A DNA stretch of 64,000 bases, taken from the NCBI RefSeq assembly GCF_021556435.1, contig NZ_JAKGCU010000008.1:116386-180385 (forward strand), in the 5' to 3' direction. Origin of the DNA: Gordonia tangerina. GTDB lineage: Bacteria; Actinomycetota; Actinomycetes; Mycobacteriales; Mycobacteriaceae. Both the position numbers and the translations under genes were made by a program. The notes below the pieces were generated by a model. That model saw only the letters and a list, made by a program, of their open reading frames with translations, did no database searches and had not been told where the DNA came from. This document shows, in pieces, positions 63,889 through 64,000 of the stretch. Every line of letters starts with the position of its first letter. Within the stretch, counting starts at the first letter, position 1.

Positions 63889-64000
63889 ATCCTATGGGGT
63901 TGGGTGTCAAGAGGTTCCTGATGGTGGTGGCGGCGTGGGGTATGTGACCGCGGGCGTTGGTTTTTGTGCTCGCGGCTTTGGGGTGGCTTGGGGGTTGTGG
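63889..64000. other. Non-coding end of window
   Basis: G/T-rich sequence (for example GGTTTTTGTGC) with no convincing gene, ribosome site or structured element on either strand before the window ends. Confidence 0.4.

Overview
The window is high-GC, densely packed chromosomal DNA from a mycolic-acid actinomycete (order Mycobacteriales). Diagnostic content includes WhiB3, SigD with its anti-sigma factor, a GroEL1 with a histidine-rich tail beside groES, GuaB3, the ImuA'-ImuB-DnaE2 mutasome, DUF5319, DUF3017, a secreted PE-PPE-domain hydrolase and the actinomycete-type SAM-IV riboswitch. From memory of the Mycobacterium tuberculosis gene order, most of the window follows the block from about Rv3436c (glmS) down to Rv3313c (add). 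Intergenic repeats of the TACTCGACC type and a BioYMN biotin importer make Gordonia or a close relative the most likely genus. That is an inference, not proof.

Layout. 1-9046: end of an alpha/beta hydrolase gene, then glmS, nnr, alr, a hydrolase, tsaE, tsaB, rimI and tsaD. Almost every junction from nnr onward overlaps by 1-14 bases, so this is a translationally coupled cell-wall and tRNA-t6A operon. 9079-11337: heat-shock operon groES-groEL1 with a CIRCE operator and a strong terminator. 11361-14487: whiB3 diverging from a conserved hypothetical gene, sigD and rsdA. 14643-21538: guanine nucleotide synthesis (guaB, guaB3, guaA) surrounding a reverse-strand biotin ECF transporter (bioY-bioM-bioN). 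21563-26610: envelope-stress signalling with two PspC-domain proteins, a sensor kinase/response regulator pair and a Ser/Thr kinase. 26655-37377: a DNA-damage island with three LexA boxes in front of a radical-SAM gene, imuA'-imuB and dnaE2. It is interrupted by a fatty acyl-CoA reductase, a D-amino-acid PLP enzyme and a GNAT gene. 37415-42079: DUF167, trmL, a threonine dehydratase, folD, DUF3017 and an Hsp70-like membrane ATPase. 42118-44852: metX and metZ, with a SAM-IV riboswitch before metZ. 45093-53444: a secreted PE-PPE hydrolase, an MFS exporter, bacterioferritin and its ferredoxin, exonuclease III, trpS, a YhjD/BrkB membrane protein and a D,D-carboxypeptidase. 53515-57141: repeats, a probable adenine deaminase, an aminotransferase with its Lrp regulator and a secreted hypothetical protein. 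57167-63827: the sdhCDAB operon and the divergent cdd-deoA-add nucleoside salvage operon. 63828-64000: a partial intergenic repeat.

The most interesting points are: the grouping of three LexA-box transcription units, with the radical-SAM gene beside imuA'-imuB; a degenerate beta-clamp motif in ImuB; several apparently leaderless genes (guaB, guaA, bioY, dnaE2, xthA); a GuaB3 that lacks the IMPDH cysteine; a membrane-anchored Hsp70-like protein whose only well-spaced ribosome site faces an AUC codon; and several unassigned operator-like inverted repeats. I did not find a clearly new defence system, CRISPR array, prophage or insertion sequence. Most of the window is core genome.
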